Translations under genes and position numbers: made by a program | Part shown: positions 23,959 through 32,239 of the stretch, piece after piece | Numbering within the stretch: the stretch's first letter is position 1 | How the letters are laid out: every line of letters starts with the position of its first letter | The notes under the pieces: generated by a model | Databases searched by the model: none | Seen by the model: only the letters and a program-made list of their open reading frames with translations | Told to the model about the DNA's origin: nothing | NCBI GenBank assembly: GCA_900540685.1 | Contig: UQGS01000014.1 | Location: 1-41,827, forward strand | From: an uncultured Catenibacterium sp. | Lineage (GTDB): Bacteria; Bacillota_I; Bacilli_A; Erysipelotrichales; Coprobacillaceae | Length of the DNA: 41,827 nt | Direction: 5' to 3'

Positions 23959-24634
23959 AGTTTCTTGGGTACTTTGCAGGTGTTGATTTCACTTTCTTGA
24001 TCACGATATTATGACGATGATCATTCTGATCACTTAAAGTAAAAGTAAAATCATCCATCACTTCTCCTCCAAGTACCTTTATGCCTCCCTTCGCATCTTT
24101 TAATTCTTCAGGGGCTTTGAGTCCTTTTAATGAAAGGAAGTAACCATCTTTCTTCACTAGTGGGAGACAAAGTTCATCTAAGATATTTAATCTTGCAACT
24201 GCACGTGCCATGACAATATCAAATGATTCACGATGATCTTTACAGAAATCTTCAGCACGTGATGCAACTGCTTGAATATGATCTAATTCTAATTCTTTAA
24301 ACAAATGATTAAGGAATGTGATTCTCTTATTCAAAGAATCTACAATAGTGACATTTAATTCTGGATAAACGATTTTAAGTGGAACTGAAGGGAATCCAGC
24401 ACCTGCACCTACATCACAGATTGTTTGATTAGAGAATGAGAAATCAAACGCAATTGTAAGAGAATCATAGAAGTGCTTTAAATAAACACCTTCTCTATCT
24501 GTAATAGCGGTTAAGTTCATCTTCTCATTCCATTCTACAAGTATTTCATAATACTTTTCAAACTGTTCAATCTGTTTCTCTGAAAGCACAATGCCTTTTT
24601 CTTCTAAGCTCACAATAAATTCTTGTTGTGTCAT
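23930..24634 (-). CDS. rsmG: 16S rRNA (guanine-527 N7) methyltransferase RsmG
   Basis: SAM-dependent methyltransferase acting on the small ribosomal subunit, formerly GidB, 234 residues. The SAM-binding motif DVGAGAGFPSVPLKI and downstream IVDSLNKRITFLNHL and VMARAVARL are typical, as is the N-terminal EWNEKMNLTAI. It starts one base after the mnmG stop, with GGAG embedded in the end of mnmG, and overlaps noc at its 3' end, so the three genes form one operon. Confidence 0.96.
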   Translation of the reverse strand: MTQQEFIVSLEEKGIVLSEKQIEQFEKYYEILVEWNEKMNLTAITDREGVYLKHFYDSLTIAFDFSFSNQTICDVGAGAGFPSVPLKIVYPELNVTIVDSLNKRITFLNHLFKELELDHIQAVASRAEDFCKDHRESFDIVMARAVARLNILDELCLPLVKKDGYFLSLKGLKAPEELKDAKGGIKVLGGEVMDDFTFTLSDQNDHRHNIVIKKVKSTPAKYPRNYGQIKKKPL

Positions 24635-24635
24635 A

Positions 24636-26495
24636 TTAATCTCCGTATTGTGTTTTTAAGTGAATAAGTAAAACAGAAATATCTGCAGGATTAATTCCAG
24701 AAATACGTGTTGCCTGACCAATAGTCACTGGTCTGACCTTCTTTAGTTTCTGTCTTGCTTCTAATGATAAGTTTAATACATCATCATAGTCTAAGTCAGC
24801 AGGAATCTGCTTTTCTTCCATATTCTTTACTTTTTCTACTTGTCTTAATGTTTTTTCAATATATCCCTTATATTTAATAAGAATAGTGACTCTTCTCATT
24901 TCTTCTTCAGTTAAATCAACATGTTCAATATAAGGTAATAAGTCTTCATAAACTAATTCTGGTCTTTGAAGAATAGCACGGGCAGTTACACCTTCTTTTA
25001 AACGTGTTGAACCCTTTTCTTCTAAGAGGTCATTGATTTCACTCTTAGGTGAGAAATGAATGGTATCTAGACGTTCTATTTCAGCATGGATACGATTCAT
25101 TTTATCTAGATAACGTGAATAGACTTCATCATTTACAAGACCGGCATCATGGCCATATTTTCTTAATCTTTCATCCGCATTATCATGTCTTAATAATAAT
25201 CTATATTCAGCACGACTTGTTAACATACGATATGGTTCTTTAGTACCTTTAGTTACTAAGTCATCAATCAATACACCAATATAAGCTTCATCACGTTTCA
25301 AGATTAAAGGTTTATTACCCTTTACCTTCTTAGACGCATTAATACCGGCAATAAGACCCTGACCTGCTGCTTCTTCATAACCTGAAGTACCATTGATCTG
25401 ACCTGCAGTAAAGAGATTCTTTAATACCTTTGTTTCTAGGCTAGGCCATAACTGTAATGGATCAATCGCATCATATTCAATCGCATATGCATATTTTAAA
25501 ATAGTGCAGTTTTCAAGTCCTGGTAATGAATGCACCATCTTTTCCTGAATATCATGAGGCATTGATGTAGAGAATCCCTGTACATAGATTGTATTCATTT
25601 CCTTAGATTCTGGTTCTAGGAAGATCTGATGTCTTTCCTTATCCGCAAACTTAACAACCTTATCTTCAATAGAAGGGCAGTAACGTGGTCCAATACCTTT
25701 AATAAGTCCTGAGAACATCGCACATTTATCTAAATTATCTCTAATAAGTTTATGTGTCTCTGCCGTTGTATATGTTAAGTAACATACAGTCTGATCTTCT
25801 ACTGGTGTGAAATGTGTTGTTTCATATGAGAATGAAAGTTTCGCATCTGTACCAGGCTGTACTGTTGTTTTTGAATAATCAATAGAATTGATTTCTACAC
25901 GAGGTGGTGTACCTGTCTTTAATCTTTGGATTCTAAATCCATAATCCTTTAACTTACTTGATAAATATAAGCTTTCCTTCTGTTTATCTGGTCCACTAGG
26001 AGTCTTAGAATGACCTACAAGGACTTCAGCCTTTAAATAAGTTCCTGTAGTAAGAATTGTAGTATGAGATTCATAGCGTGTACCATCTGCAAGGATAACA
26101 CCCTTACACTCATCCCCTTCTACAATCAAATCCTCTACCATTGCTTCTACAATATCAAGATTTTCTTGTTCCTTTAATACTTTCTGCATATAGCGTGGAT
26201 AAGCTTTCTTATCTGCCTGTGCACGAAGAGACTGAACACCTGGTCCTTTCGCAGTATTCAACATCTTCATCTGAAGGTAAGTCGCATCTGTAGTTTTACC
26301 CATCTGTCCCCCAAGTGCATCTATTTCTCTTACAATAATACCCTTTGCAGGTCCTCCGATGGATGTATTACAAGGCATGCTTCCTGCATTAGAGAAGTTG
26401 CTTGTAATAAGTAATGTTTTATTTCCTGTTCTTGCACCAGCAAGACATGCTTCAATACCTGCATGGCCAGCACCTACAACTATAATATCGTACAC
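24636..26495 (-). CDS. mnmG: tRNA uridine-34 carboxymethylaminomethyl modification enzyme MnmG
   Basis: FAD-dependent partner of MnmE that installs the cmnm5 group on wobble uridines, formerly GidA, 619 residues. The FAD motif VVGAGHAGIEACLAGAR opens the protein. CNTSIGGPAKG with the conserved Cys, GTYLKAEVLVG, YCPSIEDKVVKF and FTAGQINGTSGYEEAAGQG are all diagnostic. It starts at GTG with AGGAAGG upstream and leads an operon with rsmG and noc, a conserved cluster in Firmicutes. Confidence 0.97.
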   Translation of the reverse strand: MYDIIVVGAGHAGIEACLAGARTGNKTLLITSNFSNAGSMPCNTSIGGPAKGIIVREIDALGGQMGKTTDATYLQMKMLNTAKGPGVQSLRAQADKKAYPRYMQKVLKEQENLDIVEAMVEDLIVEGDECKGVILADGTRYESHTTILTTGTYLKAEVLVGHSKTPSGPDKQKESLYLSSKLKDYGFRIQRLKTGTPPRVEINSIDYSKTTVQPGTDAKLSFSYETTHFTPVEDQTVCYLTYTTAETHKLIRDNLDKCAMFSGLIKGIGPRYCPSIEDKVVKFADKERHQIFLEPESKEMNTIYVQGFSTSMPHDIQEKMVHSLPGLENCTILKYAYAIEYDAIDPLQLWPSLETKVLKNLFTAGQINGTSGYEEAAGQGLIAGINASKKVKGNKPLILKRDEAYIGVLIDDLVTKGTKEPYRMLTSRAEYRLLLRHDNADERLRKYGHDAGLVNDEVYSRYLDKMNRIHAEIERLDTIHFSPKSEINDLLEEKGSTRLKEGVTARAILQRPELVYEDLLPYIEHVDLTEEEMRRVTILIKYKGYIEKTLRQVEKVKNMEEKQIPADLDYDDVLNLSLEARQKLKKVRPVTIGQATRISGINPADISVLLIHLKTQYGD

Positions 26496-26558
26496 TATAA
26501 ACGACCTTCCTTTCTTATTTAATACGTGTCTATATTAACACATCAATTCGCGTTTGTC

Positions 26559-26567
26559 ATTATACCA
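26559..26567 (-). promoter_or_regulatory. Extended -10 promoter of the mnmG operon
   Basis: Minus strand TGGTATAAT, an extended -10, about 65 bases before the GTG start of mnmG. No clear -35. Confidence 0.45.
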
Positions 26568-26614
26568 CAAATGCATTATTATGGTGTAAAATTCAATCAA
26601 AAATGTTGGTGGTA

Positions 26615-26623
26615 TGATATAAT
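26615..26623 (+). promoter_or_regulatory. Extended -10 promoter of the CoA-binding gene
   Basis: TGATATAAT ends 17 bases before the ATG, giving a very short leader. Confidence 0.4.
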
Positions 26624-26640
26624 AAAAACGGTGATGAACG

Positions 26641-27021
26641 ATGAAAGAAAGAGATATTTTAAAGATCTATAATAATTATTGTGTCATTGGGATGAGTCCT
26701 GATTCCAAGAAGTATAGTTATCAAATATATCAGTGCTTAAAGAATGCAGGTAAGCATGTCTATGGTATATCACCTAAGTATGACACAATAGACAATGATA
26801 AGATGTATACATCTCTAATGGATATAGAGTATCCTGTGGATGTTGTTGTTTTTGTCGTCAATAAAACAATTGGTATGACTTATATCAGAGAGATGAGAGA
26901 GTTGGGTATTAAGTATGCCTGGATGCAGCCAGGAACTTATGATGAAGATTTACTTCATGCTTTTCATGACCAGGGAATAGAAACAATAGAAAATTGTGTA
27001 TTACAGGTCATGAATAGTTAA
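26641..27021 (+). CDS. CoA-binding domain protein (YccU-like)
   Basis: Small Rossmann-fold protein of the CoA_binding_2 family, 126 residues. It shows the nucleotide-binding pattern CVIGMSPDSKKYSYQIYQCL, KHVYGISPKYD, VDVVVFVVN and the family region AWMQPGTYDEDLL. The function of stand-alone members is not settled; related domains occur in succinyl-CoA synthetases. The last 21 bases overlap the convergent gene on the other strand, and its transcript terminator appears to lie inside that gene at 27051-27078. Confidence 0.85.
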   Translation: MKERDILKIYNNYCVIGMSPDSKKYSYQIYQCLKNAGKHVYGISPKYDTIDNDKMYTSLMDIEYPVDVVVFVVNKTIGMTYIREMRELGIKYAWMQPGTYDEDLLHAFHDQGIETIENCVLQVMNS

Positions 27022-27630
27022 ATCAAATATAGATTCATGTAATGGGAAGGTGATATCGACTTGGATATCATCTTTTTTAGTATCTTTCAAATCGACTGTA
27101 CCTAATGTTTCTTTTCTATCTGATATCACTTGATAACCAAAATCATATTGTTGTGATAAAGAGAAACCAATAGAACTCATAATGACAGGATCACCATGTA
27201 ATTGAATCATCTGCTCTGTCTGTAATCTAAAGAAGTTCTGATAAGGAATCTGGTCAATACCAGTTTCTAATGCCTGTTCAACAGCCATAAAGAAATAAGA
27301 AGAGAACTTACCATATGGGAAACCTACGACATAAGGTGTGCCATACTTCTCTTTTAATAATTCAGCAATCTTTAATCCTTTCACTGATACTACAATATTT
27401 ACATCTGCATAACCGGCCATATCAAGTGATGTATCATGATATAAGAAAGTTGTAAGGACATTGTATTTCTGTTCAGTAAAGTAATCCTTTAAAATTTCAT
27501 AGACGTCTTCATCAAATAAATCAGGTGTTAAACCTAATAGATTAATAGAAGTTACAGGCATCTGTAAGTTATATTGGATATCTGGTAATTGATCTACTAA
27601 TGTGCATAATTCTTCTTCTGTATAATTCAT
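27001..27630 (-). CDS. Reduced nitrogenase component 1-like protein
   Basis: The 209-residue protein matches by eye the C-terminal Rossmann portion of nitrogenase component 1 (Oxidored_nitro) proteins: MPVTSINLLGLTPDLFDEDV opening the domain, MAGYADVNIVVSVKGLKIAE, YGTPYVVGFPYGKFSSYFFM, GDPVIMSSIGFSLSQQYDFG, and ITFPLHES near the end. The N-terminal half that carries the cluster cysteines is absent, and its only Cys is residue 9. ATG with GAGGTA at a normal distance suggests an intact short gene rather than a random fragment. It cannot be a catalytic nitrogenase subunit. Family call moderately sure, role unknown. Confidence 0.55.
   Translation of the reverse strand: MNYTEEELCTLVDQLPDIQYNLQMPVTSINLLGLTPDLFDEDVYEILKDYFTEQKYNVLTTFLYHDTSLDMAGYADVNIVVSVKGLKIAELLKEKYGTPYVVGFPYGKFSSYFFMAVEQALETGIDQIPYQNFFRLQTEQMIQLHGDPVIMSSIGFSLSQQYDFGYQVISDRKETLGTVDLKDTKKDDIQVDITFPLHESIFDLTIHDL
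27051..27078 (+). terminator. Terminator of the CoA-binding gene inside the convergent gene
   Basis: TGATATC (27051-27057) and GATATCA (27064-27070) form a seven-pair stem with a six-base loop followed by TC and six T. It lies within the coding sequence of the minus-strand gene. Confidence 0.7.
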
Positions 27631-27667
27631 ATATGTACCTCATTTTTTCTTCATTATATCATAGTTT

Positions 27668-27718
27668 TTAGTTTGCACGAACTAACCATTCAGTTATAAT
27701 ATAGTTAGATGAAACTAA
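27668..27718 (+). promoter_or_regulatory. Promoter of the ABC efflux operon bracketed by twin operators
   Basis: -10 TATAAT is at 27695-27700 with TTGCAC (27673-27678) as a -35, spacer 16. Operator one, TTAGTT-N6-AACTAA (27668-27685), covers the -35. Operator two, ATAGTT-N6-AACTAA (27701-27718), directly follows the -10. Their starts are 33 bases apart, about three helical turns, so two dimers would sit on the same face of DNA. Size and symmetry suit a TetR- or similar-family repressor, which is not encoded nearby. Confidence 0.65.
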
Positions 27719-27734
27719 CATAGGAGGAGATGTT

Positions 27735-28436
27735 ATGAATTTTTTAGAGATTAAGGGGTTAAAGAAGTCTTTTGGACAGGGAGAGAGTCATATTGATGTA
27801 TTAAAGGGCATTGATATGACTATTAATAAAGGAGAATTCTGTGTATTGCTTGGTCCTTCTGGTTCTGGTAAATCTACACTACTTAATATTATTGGGGGTA
27901 TTGATAGTTTAGATGAGGGAGAACTTATTATTAATAAACATCATTTAAAGACTATGAAAGAAAAGGAATTAAGTCAGTATAGACGTGATCATCTAGGTTA
28001 TATATTCCAGATGTATAATTTGATTCCTAACTTAACAGTCAGAGAGAATATTGAAGTCGGTGCTTATTTAAGTAAGAAGCCTTTGGATATAGATGAGTTA
28101 CTACATACACTTGGCTTATATGAACATCAAAATAAATTACCTAATCAATTATCAGGAGGACAGCAGCAACGTACTGCAATCGGACGTGCAGTTGTAAAGA
28201 ATCCAGATATTCTTCTTTGTGATGAACCAACAGGTGCACTTGATTATCGTACTTCTCAGGATATATTACAGTTGATCTGTGATATTAATGAAAAGTTTGG
28301 AAATACAATCATCATGGTGACACATAATGAATCTATTAAGTATATTGCGAATCATATATTTGTATTACATGATGGAAGAATTAAAGAAGACTATATCAAT
28401 ACAGATCGTAAACGAGTCAATGAGGTGGATTGGTAA
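27735..28436 (+). CDS. ABC transporter ATP-binding protein, MacB/LolD type
   Basis: ATPase of the type VII (MacB-like) ABC class, 233 residues. Walker A GPSGSGKS is at residues 40-47, the signature LSGGQQQR near 138 and Walker B ILLCDEPTGALD follows, with VTHNESIKYIANHIFVLHDG at the end. These ATPases pair with FtsX-type permeases and usually drive mechanical export or extrusion rather than uptake. AGGAGG precedes the ATG. It is followed after one base by its permease. Confidence 0.95.
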   Translation: MNFLEIKGLKKSFGQGESHIDVLKGIDMTINKGEFCVLLGPSGSGKSTLLNIIGGIDSLDEGELIINKHHLKTMKEKELSQYRRDHLGYIFQMYNLIPNLTVRENIEVGAYLSKKPLDIDELLHTLGLYEHQNKLPNQLSGGQQQRTAIGRAVVKNPDILLCDEPTGALDYRTSQDILQLICDINEKFGNTIIMVTHNESIKYIANHIFVLHDGRIKEDYINTDRKRVNEVDW

Positions 28437-28437
28437 T

Positions 28438-30732
28438 ATGATGAATCCATTAAATAAACGTTTTATACGTGAATTAAAAGAAGACTGGAGTAAGTATCTT
28501 GTTATCTTCTTATTGATGACAGGTATGATTGGTCTTGTGTCTGGTTTTATTGTGGCGGATGAGAGTATGATCAAAGCTTATAATGAAAGTTTTGAGAAGT
28601 ATACGATTGAAGATGGTCACTTTAATGTAGATAAGAAACTAAATAATCAGTCTTTGATCAATATTTCTAAAGCCGGTGTACATCTCTATGATCATTCTTA
28701 TGTAGAAGAAACATTGATCAATGGAAATAAATTACGTATCTTTGCGACACCTCAAAGTGTGAATAAAGTATGTGTGATGAAAGGAAGACTTCCTCAAAAT
28801 GATAAAGAAATTGCGATAGATCGTATGTATGCCGTCAATAACAAGTTATCTATCGGGGATACGATTAAAAGTAAAAATCATTTATTAAAGATCTGTGGTT
28901 TAGTGGCTTTACCAGATTATTCCGCATTATTTGAGAATAATAGTGATACGATGTTTGATGCCATCAAGTTTGGTGTAGCTGTTGTACAACCTTCTTTATT
29001 TAATCAATGGGATACAGCACATATGACCTATAGTTATTCATGGCTTTATACAAATAAACCAAAGAATGAAGAAAAGAAATCTGAATTATTCTTAAAGTTA
29101 TTGAATAAAGAAGTACATCTAGAAGAATATATTCCTCAATATGAGAATCAGGCCATTCATTTTACTGGTGATGATATGGGTAGTGATGGCGTGATGGTCA
29201 GACTTCTCTTATATATCATGATTGTGATTATCGCATTTGTATTTGCGGTCACTATGACCAATACAATCCAGAAAGAATCTAATGTGATTGGGACATTACT
29301 GGCATCTGGTTATACAAAGAAAGAATTGATCAGTCACTATATGACACTTCCTATTATTGTGACACTTATGAGTGCCTTGATAGGTAATATTCTAGGTTAT
29401 ACCTATTTTAGAGTAACTATGGCGAATTTATATTATGCCAGTTATAGTTTAACGACTTATCAAACAGTATGGAGTGCAAGTGCTTTTATTCAGACAACAA
29501 TTGTACCTGTTATACTCATGTTTATTATTAATCTCTTTATATTAAATAGACAGTTGTCTCTATCTCCTCTTAAATTCTTAAGAAGAGATTTAAAGAGACA
29601 TAAACAGTCACATGTCATGCCTTTGTCTGCACGCATTCCTTTTATTACACGTTTTAGAACACGTATTATTCTTCAGAATAAAGCCCATTATTTGGTAATG
29701 TTTATTGGTTTAATGTTTGCGAATATGATCTTATTATTTGGACTTGCGATGCCAGATATTATTAATTCCTATGGAACCAATATTAAACAGAATATGTTTG
29801 CAGATTATCAATATATTCTTAAAGTACCTGCAAGCTTGCAGTCTAGTGAAAAGAGCTTTTCTAATATGATAGAATCTTATACTTTCACAAAGGGCATAGA
29901 AACAGAAGAAAAGACAGCTGAGAAGTTTAGTGCTTATAGCTTAAAGATGGAAGACAATACTTTGGATACGGTGACTGTATATGGAGTAAAGAAGAACAGT
30001 CGTTATGTTTCTATTAGTGATGGTGTTTATGTATCAAGTGCTTATGCGGATAAATATCATATACATAAGGGCGATGTACTTCACTTAAAGACAGAATATA
30101 CAAATAAGAAGTATACATTAAAGGTTAGTGGTGAATATAACTATCCAGGTGCGATTGCGATATTCATGAATCAGAAAAAAATGAATCAGTTATTTGATTT
30201 AGATGATGATTATTTTTCTGGTTATTTCTCAAAGAATCCTATTACTGATATGAATGAAAAGTATATAGGCACAACGATTGATTATGATTCATTAAGTAAA
30301 GTATCTCGACAATTGAATGTATCAATGGGAGGTATGGCTTATTTACTTTGTGGAATGGCTGTCATCATGTTTATTGTGCTTATTTATCTTCTTACAAAAA
30401 CAATTATTGAAAAGAATGCGCAATCTATTTCTATGACTAAGATTCTTGGTTATACCAATCATGAAGTAAGTTCTATTTATATTGTATCGACATCTATTAT
30501 TGTATCTTTGTTTATTCTGATCACTGTGCCACTCGATTATGCAATATTAAAGCCTATATTTGAGGCAATGATAAAAGAAGAGATGGCAGGATGGATGCCT
30601 CTAACGGTAAGTAACCTTACTTTCTTAAAGACAATCGTTATTGGTTTTATCAGTTATTTCATAGTGATGTTAATTGAGTATAAGAAGATTAAGAAGATCC
30701 CAATGCAGGATGCATTGAAGAATGTGGAATAG
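28438..30732 (+). CDS. FtsX-like ABC transporter permease
   Basis: Large membrane permease of 764 residues with two FtsX-type halves. One transmembrane helix follows the N-terminus (KYLVIFLLMTGMIGLVSGFI), then an extracellular domain of about 200 residues, three helices from about residue 260 (LLLYIMIVIIAFVFAVTMTN), a helix near 420, a second extracellular domain and three C-terminal helices ending in KIPMQDALKNVE. This is the usual duplicated layout of Firmicute efflux permeases. GAGGTGG lies nine bases before the ATG, inside the ATPase gene end, so the genes are coupled. Confidence 0.92.
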   Translation: MMNPLNKRFIRELKEDWSKYLVIFLLMTGMIGLVSGFIVADESMIKAYNESFEKYTIEDGHFNVDKKLNNQSLINISKAGVHLYDHSYVEETLINGNKLRIFATPQSVNKVCVMKGRLPQNDKEIAIDRMYAVNNKLSIGDTIKSKNHLLKICGLVALPDYSALFENNSDTMFDAIKFGVAVVQPSLFNQWDTAHMTYSYSWLYTNKPKNEEKKSELFLKLLNKEVHLEEYIPQYENQAIHFTGDDMGSDGVMVRLLLYIMIVIIAFVFAVTMTNTIQKESNVIGTLLASGYTKKELISHYMTLPIIVTLMSALIGNILGYTYFRVTMANLYYASYSLTTYQTVWSASAFIQTTIVPVILMFIINLFILNRQLSLSPLKFLRRDLKRHKQSHVMPLSARIPFITRFRTRIILQNKAHYLVMFIGLMFANMILLFGLAMPDIINSYGTNIKQNMFADYQYILKVPASLQSSEKSFSNMIESYTFTKGIETEEKTAEKFSAYSLKMEDNTLDTVTVYGVKKNSRYVSISDGVYVSSAYADKYHIHKGDVLHLKTEYTNKKYTLKVSGEYNYPGAIAIFMNQKKMNQLFDLDDDYFSGYFSKNPITDMNEKYIGTTIDYDSLSKVSRQLNVSMGGMAYLLCGMAVIMFIVLIYLLTKTIIEKNAQSISMTKILGYTNHEVSSIYIVSTSIIVSLFILITVPLDYAILKPIFEAMIKEEMAGWMPLTVSNLTFLKTIVIGFISYFIVMLIEYKKIKKIPMQDALKNVE

Positions 30733-30744
30733 GGGGGTACTTGT

Positions 30745-32103
30745 ATGAATAAGAAGTTAATAGCGATACTATGTTGTATCATGCTTACAGGATGTACAAC
30801 ACAGACTAAGACGAATAAAACAAAGACTATTAAAGAAGAAACACCTGTTGTCTTAACTACAAAAGGACATGATGTAAAAGAAGCAGTGAATAAGAGTGAA
30901 ACCATTACTGTAAAGACAAATACACTCGGAGAGATAAAAAGCACAAAAGCGGAAGTGACTATTCCTTCTATAAGTGAAGGTGATCTTATTCAAGATACAA
31001 CTGTGTTAAAGGATATCAGTAATAAGGGTGATGAGAATATAACTTTGAATAATCATCAATTGTTGATAGAGAATAACAAGAATAATATTCAATATACAGG
31101 TACTTTAGATGCAGCACTTCCTGTTGGTGTCGATGTGACTTATTATTTGGATGGACAGAAAGTGACAGATATCAAAGGTAAAACAGGGACATTAAAGGCT
31201 GTATTTAAATATAAGAATAGTACTGAGACTCCTTTCGTAGCGACTACTATTATGTTGATTCCTCAAGAGACAGTGAGTGATATTGAAGTGAAGAATGGGA
31301 AAAGCATGTTGATGGATGATTATCAAGCCATTATTGGATTAGGTTGTCCTGGTTATGAACCATTTAAGGATTCTATGGAAGTGACTATGAAAATCAAGAA
31401 CTTCCAATGTGACTATATGAGTACCGTATTTACTGATGATATCTTTAAAGATTTAGACTTAAGTGAACTCACAAAGACAACGGATCAATTAAATCAATCA
31501 GCCCAGAAGTTAGTAGAAGGTTCAGCACAATTACTAGCAGGATGTACAACGTATGGACAATACCTTCATACATATATGTCCAATGTGTCAAAAGTAAGTG
31601 AAGGAGCCAATGCATTATTAAAAGGGTCTAAACAATATGATGCGTCTACACAGGCACTGATTAAAAACTTAATATCTTCTATGAAGGATCCTACAGAACT
31701 GATTCAATCTAAAATAAATAACATTGATCTCACTGATGAACAGCGTATAGCAGTCAATAAAGCAATCAGTGAAGGTGTTCAGGAAAGCTTAATACAAAAT
31801 AAGAAGAGTCTTGAACAACTCTCACAATTACTTTCTCAAAGTCCTGTATCAAAACAATTAGAGACATTATCTTCTAGCTTATCAGAGTTGAGTCAAGCTG
31901 GGAATGAACTTTCTCAACAATACCAGACACTTGTAACGGGTGCAAAAAGTTTATCTGAAGGAATGAGTCTATTTGATCAGGAAGGTATTCAAAAGATAAC
32001 TGATATAACTACAATTAAGAAGTTAAAAGAAAAAGACAATTATAGTGGTCTATCAGGAAACAAGATTACAAATACTAAATTCATCTTTGAGATGGATATC
32101 TAG
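30745..32103 (+). CDS. Secreted lipoprotein with repeat-rich helical C-terminus
   Basis: Predicted lipoprotein of 452 residues: signal peptide, lipobox LTGC with Cys17, then a Thr/Lys-rich linker. Residues about 60-230 look like beta-structured domains (GTLDAALPVGVDVTYYLDGQ, GKTGTLKAVFKYKN) of the kind found in YhgE/Pip-related surface proteins. From about 245 the chain is helical with Leu/Gly heptads (LVEGSAQLLAGCTTYGQYL, LSQLLSQSP). It is third in the ABC ATPase-permease operon, 12 bases downstream, so it may act as an extracellular partner of the permease. Exact family not certain. Confidence 0.78.
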   Translation: MNKKLIAILCCIMLTGCTTQTKTNKTKTIKEETPVVLTTKGHDVKEAVNKSETITVKTNTLGEIKSTKAEVTIPSISEGDLIQDTTVLKDISNKGDENITLNNHQLLIENNKNNIQYTGTLDAALPVGVDVTYYLDGQKVTDIKGKTGTLKAVFKYKNSTETPFVATTIMLIPQETVSDIEVKNGKSMLMDDYQAIIGLGCPGYEPFKDSMEVTMKIKNFQCDYMSTVFTDDIFKDLDLSELTKTTDQLNQSAQKLVEGSAQLLAGCTTYGQYLHTYMSNVSKVSEGANALLKGSKQYDASTQALIKNLISSMKDPTELIQSKINNIDLTDEQRIAVNKAISEGVQESLIQNKKSLEQLSQLLSQSPVSKQLETLSSSLSELSQAGNELSQQYQTLVTGAKSLSEGMSLFDQEGIQKITDITTIKKLKEKDNYSGLSGNKITNTKFIFEMDI

Positions 32104-32128
32104 AACCTTGCATTCGCAAGGTTCTTTT
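32103..32128 (+). terminator. Terminator of the ABC efflux operon
   Basis: GAACCTTGC and GCAAGGTTC form a nine-pair stem with loop ATTC followed by four T, starting at the lipoprotein stop codon. Confidence 0.88.
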
Positions 32129-32239
32129 CATTTCTATCACCTTTAATTTAGCTTATATGATATATATTTTTCATCTTTCAAGAGTTACTGTATTTAAAGA
32201 TTATGTGTATGTTAAAATATGAACATGGAGGTGATATTC

